From: Funneliformis mosseae
Lineage: Eukaryota; Glomeromycota; Glomeromycetes; Glomerales; Glomeraceae
Assembly: GCA_910592005.1 (NCBI GenBank)
Contig: CAJVPP010002468.1
Span: 1-14,767 of the forward strand
Direction: 5' to 3'
Length of the DNA: 14,767 bases
The notes beneath the pieces were generated by a model. That model was given only the letters and a program-made list of their open reading frames with translations, did no database searches and was not told where the DNA came from. Below, piece after piece: positions 1 to 8,488 of this stretch (positions within the stretch are counted from its first letter, which is position 1; every line of letters starts with the position of its first letter). The translations under genes and the position numbers were made by a program.

Positions 1-122
1 CTTTTCGGTTCTAAAAGAGTTCCGAAAATTCGTTTCTTTTCAATGAAAGGAAACAAATTTTTGGCTCAAAAGAAGTCTGAAAATTCGTCTTTTTTCATTG
101 AAAAGGAACTTTTCGGCTTTAA
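1..122. repeat. 55-bp imperfect tandem repeat
   Basis: Two full units plus the start of a third. The shared core GAAAATTCGT lies at 24-33 and again at 79-88, giving a period of 55, and the unit start CTTTTCGG at 1 recurs at 111. Each unit also holds an A/G-rich AAAAGAAG-like stretch and a TTTTCA(A)TGAAA(A)GGAA palindromic stretch. No coding potential is apparent. It may be part of a repeat that continues to the left of the window. Confidence 0.7.
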
Positions 123-124
123 TT

Positions 125-192
125 CAGATCCGATGAATCAGATCCGAATCTAATCTGAATCTGACAGATCAGATCCGAATCTGAATCCTGAT
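125..192. repeat. CAGATCCG direct-repeat cluster
   Basis: CAGATCCG occurs at 125-132, 139-146 and 170-177, interleaved with AATCTGAATC variants. Such clusters of short subterminal motifs are common just inside the ends of DNA transposons, but no terminal inverted repeat is visible here, so the origin is unknown. Confidence 0.6.
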
Positions 193-201
193 AGAAAATG
201 A

Positions 202-1210
202 TCAAGGATATTTAGGAAAATCCTCAAGAAGTATATTGATTATCTGAATAATAATAAGATTCACTTTATTGAAATATTATCAGCTTGTGCTATGACTTTG
301 AAAGAAGTTGAATTAAAGCCTTCTAAAAATCCTAAGCATGCAATCAGAAAAGATGAGGAGATAAAATTACAAAAAGGTATAGCAGTTAGATATTTATTAA
401 AAGCAGGTAAGTTAGAAAAAGACTATAGATGTAGAACAACTGACCTGTACTAAAGCTTACGTGTCTATAGAATAAAAAGAGTCATTGTCAGAAGAAATCT
501 ACCGCAACATAGTCTTATATTATCTTGAGGGTGAACCCATTGAATCAACTGCCAATTTGATGGGGCAAAATCCAAAAAGACCCTTTAAATATAAGGAACT
601 TCAAGTAATTGAGGAACCTAATAAAATCGAGTATCTACCTGATAGATTTATACGAAAATATCATCTTACTGGGTTTGTCTATTATATTCAAATTACTAAT
701 AATAATTTAACTAAAGCCTATCAATATGCTGAAAAATATGGTAGCCAATGCCTAAAAAGAACTGAGTGAGTAAATAGTCATAATGTTTATCTTTAATCCT
801 GTGAAAATGATGCACATCAATGAGAGTATCCATTAAAATACATCATAAAAAAATTTGAATAGTGCTCTCTATGCTACTACATTATTGAAAGAAATGTACA
901 TTATATTTTTGAGGATCTTTTAGGTAAGAAATTCCTACCATGTAGGTCTAATTTTTGGATTGGAAGCATTTTAATGGGTACAATGAGAAATTGCATCTTG
1001 CATTCGAATACCAGGGATCTTAGCATTATCGACACAATAGCTTATATTATCAAAAGAGCGAAAGTTTAAAAACTCAAAGAATGCATAATCAGAAGTAGCG
1101 GGATATATGCAAAAAATAAAATATATGCCTTATCGAAGTTCTGTATACTGCTAATCTCCTGTCCTATATCAGACATACTCTAATTGAGAAAGGATTTTTG
1201 AAAAAGGCAA
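202..1210 (+). pseudogene. Degenerate zinc-ribbon plus endonuclease-like gene
   Basis: Conceptual translation gives a dead protein. An open stretch runs 202-453 (ATG at 292; ends RCRTTDLY) and continues after a one-base shift near 450 in the frame of 458-769. That second frame includes ATANLM-like and AYQYAEKYGSQCLK segments and passes on into SCENDAHQ, which resembles the W-x-C..H-x-W treble-clef zinc-ribbon pattern. From 896 comes [11 protein letters not shown], then after another shift [14 protein letters not shown] and an HY, the signature of a restriction-endonuclease-like domain that follows zinc ribbons in a large Rhizophagus-type family. The tail reads IEVLYTANLLSYIRHTLIEK. Stops fall where the family usually has Gln or Trp. 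It is not translatable as it stands. The family name is recalled from pattern and was not searched. Confidence 0.6.
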
Positions 1211-1234
1211 AGAATTAAAAGGGATTATTTTTAG

Positions 1235-2038
1235 TACATCATTAATAATACTTTATTTGATATAAAAATAAATAAATTTGAGCCAGTTGATAGACTTATA
1301 TATCACATTAATGAGATTAAAGATACCCAAAAATTTTGCGAACATTCAAGTGTTTCCCAATGACCTTTCACACTTCTAATCACTGGTCATATCAATTCAG
1401 TGAAGATAAATGAAGTTCTTAATCTCATGCTTGGAAATAAGCTTTATCAAATATTTAATGAAAAGAAAAATAGAAGCAGATATATTAAGAATGATGATTT
1501 GCTATTGATCAGCTACTAACTCAAGGAGCTGAAATATTTTTATCTCAAATTGCCCTATCAAATAATTGCTAATAGCCTAAAGCCATATTGTGAAAATATT
1601 TCATTTCGCGCTTTGAAGCCTGATAAAATCTCTAAGATAGATTTATTTTCTCTGAATAGGGGTACAGTAGCTATATTCAAAGATATATGCGCTGATTTAA
1701 AGAAAGTGCAAGAGAAAATTATTCTTTATTTTGTTGAAAGGCGTCATTACAATGTCAGTTCGATATATATATTATAGAGTTACTTTGATTATCTAAAGAT
1801 AATATGAAAAATTCTTATACACGTCTGCCTATTTAACGGGTAATGCATTACAGATGAACTAGTCAGAATTGTACGTTAATATGCTAATGACTAGCATAGT
1901 ATGATTAAGATTATTGATAAGGCATTATGTGAGCAAAAATTTATTGTTTTTGATCTAACTGTATCTTGAGAGCATCCACATAGGGTACGGCTTAGTTGGG
2001 ACGAAGTTTTGAAAAAAAGTGCCTCAACTAATAAGTAG
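1235..2038 (+). pseudogene. Dead A32/FtsK-HerA-like packaging ATPase
   Basis: One uninterrupted frame of 804 nt contains eight internal stops (1361, 1517, 1775, 1805, 1841, 1877, 1892, 1967) and no indel, ending at TAG 2036-2038. Readable motifs include FEPVDRLIYHINEIKDTQKF, a [20 protein letters not shown] segment, a Walker-B-like [11 protein letters not shown] followed by [17 protein letters not shown], then SYFDYLKII, DELVRIVR, KFIVFDLTVS and HPHRVRLSWDEVLKKS. The order 'hydrophobic-F-(D/K)-D, then G/E-R-x-Y-N-x-S-x-x-Y, then Q-S-Y-F' matches Maverick/Polinton and nucleocytoplasmic-virus packaging ATPases. The Walker A loop is not visible, so the 5' part is missing or unreadable. It lies just downstream of the zinc-ribbon/nuclease pseudogene on the same strand. 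Confidence 0.55.
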
Positions 2039-2097
2039 AATTTTCTTAGGTACTAAGGATAAAATGTATATTTTTTCCTGATTTCTAGATCATATTC

Positions 2098-2630
2098 AGA
2101 TTTACTACGCCTCTTCGCCTATAATTTTCTTTTATGAGTGCTAGAATATATTTTCAGTTCTATAATCACATCACTATGCTTTATTTTGAAAAAGATCTGA
2201 TTAATAAGAGCGATAATTTTCCTATCCTTAGCAGAAATAATATCTTTCAGATGCTAGCATTTATTTTCTAACAGGTTAATGGATTTTTTAGCTGATACAA
2301 TAGCTTTCTTGTATCAGAAATTATACTTTTGAAAAAAACTACTGAATTTGATAATTGGGTGACTTTCTCACCACTTTTTTTCAAAGACTTGGTCATAACT
2401 ATCTCATGAAACTTATACTGTTCTTGCAAATTGAGAAGCTCTTCAATCTTTTTTTTTAATACCTACTTTGATATATATAACTTCTCATTTTCTTGCCTTA
2501 GTGAAGTTTCACAGTTTCTAGTAATAGGCTTTATCTTCTAATACTCCTTTTTCTTAATATAATTTTCAACTATCTTATTTAATAAATCTTTCACTTTAGA
2601 ATGAATACTACTTGCTTATTCCAGCGATAA
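2098..2630 (-). pseudogene. Degenerate coiled-coil protein fragment
   Basis: Reading right to left, one frame from about 2630 gives IHSKVKDLLNKIVENYIKKK, then RNCETSLRQENEKLY, LKKKIEELLNLQEQYKF and TKSLKKSGEKVTQLS, interrupted by TAG/TAA codons. After a shift near 2290 a second frame gives SAKDRKIIALINQIFFKIK and ends with basic RKKY. The heptad-like Leu/Ile spacing and the Lys/Glu richness indicate a coiled coil. There is no start codon and no recognisable catalytic domain. Several stops sit next to Glu/Lys where Gln would be natural. Confidence 0.45.
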
Positions 2631-2887
2631 TGAATATTTTTAAGATGTAAGGTATCACTATATATCTATTTTGATAGATTGAAAAAGTTGATGTGAAAAG
2701 ATGGTATCAGTATATTATTAATTATTTTATACAGAAAATAAAAAATTCTAAGAATCTAAGAATTCTGATAGAGTATTCGATGCATTTAGTATATTCATAG
2801 AATTTGAAAAAATAAATTTACGCGTCAATATTGTAAGAGATCTGCTAGTAATACAACTCTGATCAAATCATGTTTGCATTATAATTT

Positions 2888-2920
2888 TTAATGCTGATCA
2901 CTTTTACTGATCAGCATTAA
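2888..2920. repeat. Perfect 13-bp hairpin
   Basis: Arms at 2888-2900 and 2908-2920 (right arm TGATCAGCATTAA) are perfectly complementary around the 7-nt loop CTTTTAC. It lies 7 nt past the TAA of the minus-strand coiled-coil fragment at 2928-3116. It could act as an mRNA 3'-end structure or be the relic of a fold-back element; the sequence does not decide. Confidence 0.75.
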
Positions 2921-2927
2921 TACAGGA

Positions 2928-3116
2928 TTACGTTTTTTGTGATACAGATAATAAATTTTTTATTAATTTGTTTTGCAATTGCTTATCTTCCAATTTCACA
3001 ATTCTGACCTTAAGCTCAACATTCTTGATCCTAATTTTATCATTCTTAACTTTAAGCTTGACAATACATCATTTTAACAAATCAGTCTCACTAGGACTAT
3101 CTATTTCAGATTGCAT
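2928..3116 (-). pseudogene. Short coiled-coil N-terminal fragment
   Basis: Starts at ATG 3116-3114 and reads MQSEIDSPSETDLLK, then a TGA, then IVKLKVKNDKIRIKNVELK, VRIVKLEDKQLQNKL and a TAA at 2930-2928. The repeated '(A/V)-(E/K)-L-K' heptads resemble the N-terminal leucine-zipper-like region of many Rhizophagus accessory proteins ('ENAELKARIAKLEQKQ'-type). With the internal stop it would make only a 15-residue peptide. The rest of the expected protein is absent downstream. Confidence 0.5.
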
Positions 3117-3501
3117 GCTTGCATAATATAGTATTATTTATGCTTTATATGTTAATATTTAAAAATAAAAGTTTACGTGATTTTGGCCAGAGCCTCTGGC
3201 TAAAATTCAAAAAATTTTATTATCTAATATATGCGAAAAAATACAATTAAATATTTATTATATATGAAATTAATTACCAGGATCAGGTTTATTGAAACAG
3301 TAATACAAAACAACAATTAGATTATTTTTTTTAAACTTTATAGACTTTCTTTTTTTCATTTTTAGTAGTGATAATAATCTTGGTAGAGAAGATACTGTAG
3401 AGCTATTTTCTGTATTACTATTTGAACTAATTAGAAATGCATAATATAGAAGAGATATTTTGATGTGCAAGATATTCTATAATTATAAGTATATATTAAT
3501 T
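3117..3501. other. AT-rich stretch without a supported gene
   Basis: Holds the palindrome at 3181-3205 and a 66-codon minus-strand open frame (3270-3470) that has no ATG at its start and shows only Lys- and Ser-rich composition. I see no splice-consistent exon or conserved motif. Confidence 0.5.
3181..3205. repeat. GCCAGAG-C-CTCTGGC palindrome
   Basis: Near-perfect inverted repeat: TTTT-g-GCCAGAG (3181-3192), centre C3193, CTCTGGC-t-AAAA (3194-3205), with one mismatched pair. It is preceded by TTTACGTGAT. Its GC-rich core stands out against the AT background; it may be a protein-binding site or a fold-back junction. Confidence 0.65.
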
Positions 3502-5264
3502 TTAAGCAAGTGAAATATAAGAATTGCATTCACATATCCGTATTGTTAATAAAGTTTTAACAAATTTAAACACTGTATTCCTATCTATTAGCTGTATTAG
3601 AATTTCAACTGTATGTAAATTATAGAAGTGATGTATTTCATCTATACCTCAAATGAGAATATTTAGATGCATCTTAGTTTTAGCGATTTAGATCCCAATA
3701 ATACCAAAATCGTCTTTGTCTGGTTTATATCCTTTGTGAGCCTAATACATTCTATCATTTATCTCTCTCTAAGTTTTTACCTTATCATTTTCCTTTTTTT
3801 GTTCATCACAAATGATACGGGAACTTTTACCATAAATTAATTCATATAATCTATTATTACAACTAGTGATAAACATAATATCTGATCATTTTTTAACTCC
3901 TCTTCGATCTTTGCTGGCTATACTTTAATACTCAGCTATTGAAATATAATCAGATTTTCCTATTGAAAGATCTTTTAATGATGCTTGAATCATCAAAACT
4001 ATTACATCAGTTTATATGTTTCTTCATTTTGTGACTTAACCAGCTTTGAACTGAAGGTGAGATTTTTTAAATAGCTTTCTTATAAAGAATAATATTAAAC
4101 GTAATTTTAAACAGAAATTTTAAGAAATAACAAATATAATTATTATGATATGTTAAGGCTCTTATTACTGAAATACTCACAAGATATCGAATACACTTAA
4201 TGTAACTTTTGCTAGTTTTTCGTTAGATTCTTTCCAACTTTTATCATGTAAAAGTCTATTATTTGGGACATTTGTAATACTGTCTATGAAATTCAAAAAG
4301 AAGAAATTACAATTATCTTTGACAAGATCTGGAGCAGTTACTTTCATATGTTCTACCAGATTCTATGAGATCACAATATTAATATAATACTCTTTGCTAA
4401 AAGTGGACTATGATAATACAAAATACTATTTGCTAAATTACTCACCATAAAAAGTTATATGCCTCTACTTCTAAAGTTCTCACCATTTCTGAATCTGCAC
4501 AAATCACTTGACTAGCAAGTGAAATATGTCATAATAAGGCTGAAGTACTTTTCTTCTTTAATATTTATGAAAGTGATAGGTGTATAGAGCCTTACTATTT
4601 TTAAGATTGATTTTTAATACACGCAAGTTCATTTCAATTTCATTCTTAGTGAGCAGTTCTACCTGTTTTGATTCTTTGATACTCTAAAGACTACTTATAT
4701 CTTTATATGTATCATCAAACTAGCGCAAAGTCTTATATTAGTACTAATATAATTAATCTTTTTGATATTAGAATCATATACATACATCCATCAACATATT
4801 TCAAGTAAATTATTAACTATATGTGGCCTGCATATAATAGACAATGTACATGAATGCTATATTTTTTTCTTCATAAACTATAACTAAGATTTAACCCCTG
4901 TGTGTCTAAGGAATTAATGTATCCGATTAAACCTATACCCATATGGCTATAGGTACTCACTTAATTTGATTATAAAAATATTATTCTGCGCAATTATCAT
5001 TTGGGATTATAAATCTGATAAATAATAGTAATAATCACTAACCTTCAAGAGAATATCAATGAATTTCAGATATTTTTTCAAAGTTTGATCATAATTCTTT
5101 TTCACTACTATAATTGCCTAATGAATTATTTCTCTTAACTTATCTTTTGGATATTATGTATCATCTTCTATTAGTTGAAAAATAACAGAAAATGCGGTAA
5201 TATAATCTAAGGGTAAATCAAGTAAAAAATTATAAATATTTTCATATAATGCAGAAAAAAACAT
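3502..5264 (-). pseudogene. Large degenerate Rhizophagus-type accessory gene
   Basis: The start is ATG at 5264-5262 with MFFSALYENIYNFLLDLPLD, followed by ITAFSVIFQLIEDD, KDKLREIIH and KKNYDQTLKKYLKFIDILLK, which ends at a GT donor near 5043. Further patches follow: FDDTYKDISSL from 4719, ICADSEMVRTLEVEAYNFLW about 4500-4440, and VEHMKVTAPDLVKDN through ESNEKLAKVTLSVFDIL at 4362-4177. A continuous frame at about 3996-3502 reads LMIQASLKDLSIGKSDYIS, IMFITSCNNRLYELIYGKSS, RIICDEQKK, REINDRMY, GYKPDKDDFGIIGI and FYNLHTVEILIQLIDRN. The last block matches a C-terminal domain seen in many copies in Rhizophagus genomes. At least six stops occur in the 3' block, several at positions that I remember as Trp, Gln or Arg. 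Function is unknown. Confidence 0.55.
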
Positions 5265-5980
5265 AATAATAAAAAATATAGTGTTTAGAATTTTACTAAA
5301 AAAATAATAAGCGACAAATAACTTGAATTTTATACACTTGCCCTTTTAAATCTTTAGTGACTTCTCTATTCATGTTTTCTTTAACTTGCATTTATATTGA
5401 GAAAAAGAGTTGGAAAAAATATGCGAAATACTTTACGTCAAAAGTTTGTGTTCATTAATAAAAACATGCGAAATGTGCATTGAAGATTTCAACATTTACA
5501 AAGGCGTTAGAGACAATACATATACGAACTTTTTTTTACTCAACTGCTTAATATTAAGACCTGACAATGTTATATAAACATATTTTTACTCAGAATAATA
5601 AAAATATTCCATCTATCTGAAGCAAATATACATATTAATAAATGCTATTTCATTAAATCTTATTCTGCTAAATGTTATAAGGAAAAATTCAAAATATTTT
5701 GGAAAATCGGTTTATGTATGAAATTATTTTGTCGCACAAACAGTTATAAAGTTACAGATGATTTGTGATGTATTACCTATTACATCATATATACTTTAAC
5801 GAGAATCAAAAACGTGCTAATTTATGTCACACATGCTTACATGCATTATGGCTGGACAATATATTATTCAGGATCTGGATCAAGGATTGATCTAGAAAAT
5901 TTAATGCACAAACTCATAATTATTATCCAAATCTGAGAAATTTACAATAACATCCTTTCCATGAATATAGTATAGGAATT
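5265..5980. other. Non-coding AT-rich spacer
   Basis: No frame longer than about 60 codons and no convincing motif on either strand. The core ATGCGAAAT occurs twice, near 5421 and near 5465. It separates two minus-strand pseudogenes and may contain their decayed promoter and 3' sequences. Confidence 0.5.
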
Positions 5981-7611
5981 CTAATGACAATAAATCACAT
6001 ATTCTTTATATTTCTGTTGATTTACCCTATATTTCTCACAATCTGAAATTCTGATGATGTTTTCAAAGTTATATTTTTTATTAATATAATAATATTTGGG
6101 ATTCTGTAACCATTTTAACATGTCAGACCAGCCTGTACTTCTAATAACTATATAGCCTTGCTGATATAATACTCTAAAAGTAGCTATGTATGTTACAGTA
6201 CCTAATCGTCCATATAACTGATTTATCTTCACATTTGCCCAAGTAGTAGCAAAATAAATGTTATGCTTATTTTTTGCATAAAATCGATTACTCATATAAT
6301 TAGATTCTATTAGTTTCTATTAATGAAATAATATGTTTTACTATGAGGAACAATATCTAAAAATTTCTTATTATCAGGAGTACCATTATTTCTCATCACT
6401 TTTCAAACCTGTTTTGCTAAAGACTCAGGTCTTTTTTTTGTAATTCCTGTAAGCTTGTTGGATAACTACTGTATAGAAATTCTCAAACTAATAGTTATAT
6501 TATCTCATAATCAAGAATCCCCAAGATCGCTTAATTAATCTTCCTGAACTTCTCAAAAAATACTTTATTAAAATAGTTATAGATTAGAGGATCTAACCTA
6601 GAATAGGTAGATTATGTATAGCGTCTGCAGGCGATACATTTTATGCATAACGCCTTCAATCAATTTTACTAGGCGATCATGCATGTAGATTATATAGCTA
6701 TCATTTCATAAAAAATAAAATTTAAGCTATGTTTGACTAAATATAATTAAGATACATAATGTTAATATTTAGTTGAAAGATATAAAGTCCATTTTCTTCC
6801 TGCATTTGTTCGCACAGAATCAAAATATGCTTTAGCAAGATCGCCTAAAATAGTCTTACTAGAAATATTAGGCATATTTGATTAATCATTTCAAAGATTT
6901 CTAATCTCAGATGCACTTGCACTACATTACCTAGTAGGTGAAATACAAGCTGCCTTGAAATTTGGAGCACTTGGCATAATATTTTTTGCCATAGTTGCTT
7001 TAGCCTGTACATAAATTTCATAGAGAATTGTATGAGTATCATAATCATATGATATCGATGCCAATTTATTCTTTTCTGAGTGTGAAATAGATTGGGATAA
7101 AAGCTCCAGTTAGAGACGCTTCATTTTCACCTCTTCTTTTAATATGTATTATTTGTATTGCCAGATTTGAAATTTCTTTGTATCAATCGATTGAAGAATT
7201 TCTTTTCTTCTTGCATGTTCATTCAAAATAGTATTTCTAGAAATACATCTCTTCAAGTGGTTATCTTGATTGTGATAAGAACGTTTTGTATACTCTCCAG
7301 GTATAAATACCAGGGAGTCACATACATTACAATATATATAATTTGATGGATGACCGTGAACTTTACTATCACTTTCATATAACTTTCCATACATTGTAAT
7401 AAAATCCATTTTTAGAAAGGATTCTTGGGTTCTCTTCTAGTATTTTTCTAAATGGATCACGAATACGAGAACACCACATTTCTGGTATTTCGTGATCATA
7501 TTTTCCTGTTAAAGGGCCTAATGCATCAACTATTCTTCTATATACTTCAAAGTTTACATCACTATAGCTTACTCCAACTAGCTTAGAACAGGTTCTACTA
7601 TCTAAATCCAT
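5981..7611 (-). pseudogene. Degenerate gene with BED-like zinc finger
   Basis: ATG at 7611-7609 opens MDLDSRTCSKLVGVSYSDVN and runs to IPEMWCSRIRDPFRKILEEN. A +1 shift within about 7375-7409 leads to the frame with VHGHPSNYIYCNVC...NHLKRC. This gives C-x2-C-x20-H-x3-C, a BED-type zinc-finger spacing typical of DNA-transposase N-termini. The same frame continues to about 6770 through stops: YDYDTHTILYEIYVQAKATM, MPSAPNFKAACISPTR, ISSKTILGDLAKAYFD and NAGRKWTLYLSTKY. After a gap, another frame from about 6440 gives KKRPESLAKQV, FLDIVPHSKTYYFINRN and, from 6295, the open block FATTWANVKINQLYGRLG to GWSDMLKWLQ, ending at 5981. I do not recognise the C-terminal part; hAT transposase is possible but its catalytic and dimerisation motifs were not found. 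Confidence 0.5.
6607..6698. repeat. Two swapped repeat modules
   Basis: Module A, GTAGATTAT(gta)TAGC, occurs at 6607-6622 and 6685-6698. Module B, AGGCGAT(a/c)AT, occurs at 6629-6639 and 6671-6680. The order is A-B-B-A. Between them ATGCATAACGCCT is an imperfect inverse of the second B module. This lies in the unreadable middle of the minus-strand pseudogene and could mark a small insertion. Confidence 0.55.
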
Positions 7612-7765
7612 ATTTAGAGTTATATAACAAATAAGCAGTTTGTAACGATTTTAGCGATTAAGAGATTTATAGCAATTTCAGTGATTTATAGCAGTTTGTA
7701 ACAAATATATTATAATAAATATCAGATTCATTTTTATTCGATTACAAGCATATCGGGGAATTTAT

Positions 7766-7775
7766 ATTTATATAT
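7766..7775 (-). promoter_or_regulatory. TATA-box-like TATATAAATA
   Basis: On the minus strand the sequence reads CCCCCATATATAAATA, a clean TATA box after a C-run, about 155 nt upstream of the ATG at 7611. The distance leaves room for a 5' UTR of about 120 nt. Assignment is by motif and position only. Confidence 0.45.
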
Positions 7776-7954
7776 GGGGGGTTCCAGAGGAATCTAATTT
7801 TATATTTACATGCATATGCACGACGCCTAGATCCCTTGGAGAGTTCCAGGAGCTGGCGAGTTTCTATAAATCACGAGATGATCGGCCAATCAGATTTCGG
7901 ATTTTTTCTTTAGCCGGATAGCCTTTGATCTAATGGAATTCGGGAATTGTAAAT

Positions 7955-8037
7955 ACACGTGAACGAAAATCTATTTTTTCTGATGGTAGAGTCTGGACAC
8001 CGTCAAAATTGCGCAGAAAAATAGATTAATCACATGG
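7955..8037. repeat. Imperfect fold-back (inverted repeat)
   Basis: AATCTATTTTTTCTG at 7968-7982 pairs with CAGAAAAATAGATT at 8014-8027 (one A shorter). The match extends outward imperfectly to CACGTGA on the left and TCACATGG on the right. The 31-nt interior contains GAGTCTGGACACCGTC. It has the size and shape of a short hairpin element or a structured regulatory region. Confidence 0.6.
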
Positions 8038-8046
8038 CGCAGTACA

Positions 8047-8238
8047 TTATCGAACTTTCTGCTTTAAGATTTCGGCTATTACATAAACTTTTTCATCCTT
8101 AGTTAGATTTAAGACGTATGATGGGGGAATAGATCTAATCCACGCTATTTTTTCTTTCCCTATGCTATTAAAAGTTGATACATCTTTCGGGTGAAAATTT
8201 TGTGACAAAAAACAGTTACCAATGGTAACGATCAGCAT
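8047..8238 (-). CDS. Small ORF, 63 aa, unknown
   Basis: The first ATG is at 8238-8236 and TAA ends at 8047. The protein starts MLIVTIGNCFLSQ and ends IAEILKQKVR, with DVSTFNSIGKEKIAWIRSIP and VLNLTKDEKVYVIAEI in between. The 'IG-x-EKI-x-x-I' followed by 'Lt' pattern vaguely recalls short helical C-terminal modules in Rhizophagus proteins, but I cannot name it. The frame stays open upstream for about 27 codons without another ATG, and CAG|AT just upstream is a possible splice acceptor, so this may be the last exon of a gene whose other exons I do not see. ATTATAAATT about 55 nt upstream of the ATG is a weak TATA candidate. There are no stops or shifts, unlike its neighbours. Confidence 0.35.
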   Translation of the reverse strand: MLIVTIGNCFLSQNFHPKDVSTFNSIGKEKIAWIRSIPPSYVLNLTKDEKVYVIAEILKQKVR

Positions 8239-8488
8239 ACCAAAAAAGATATCTGACAATGTAACGCTTCGCAGGGCACAAAGTGCAACAAAATTTATAA
8301 TTTTATTTCAAGCTAAATAATATCACGTCATGTAAGCCTTATTATAGTAAGGCCACATTAAAACCCAATTGGGCAAATTGCATAATAATCACTTTAAACA
8401 CGAATTCTGATTTACTATTAAGGCTTCAATCAAACCAAAAGACATTTCGGATAGACAATTTGCAATTACAAATCATGTAGCAAGCTAA

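Larger units (their letters stand above)
7612..8046. other. Intergenic region, higher GC
   Basis: No gene is supported. It is more GC-rich than the flanks from about 7780 to 7960, and holds a TATA-like box and a fold-back structure described separately. By position it would contain the promoter of the minus-strand pseudogene starting at 7611 and the 3' region of the small ORF ending at 8047. Confidence 0.5.

Noticed and set aside
1..122. CRISPR array
   Set aside because: The repeats are imperfect, adjoin directly without unique spacers, and the region is eukaryotic.
3270..3470. 66-codon minus-strand open frame
   Set aside because: It has no ATG at its start, low-complexity Ser/Lys composition, and no motif or splice support.
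6845..7048. 67-codon minus-strand open frame
   Set aside because: It is out of register with the recognisable pseudogene frame, which reads YDYDTHTILYEIYVQAKATM across the same bases.
7158..7346. 62-codon plus-strand open frame
   Set aside because: It is antisense to the BED-like zinc-finger segment and has no ATG-linked context or motif.
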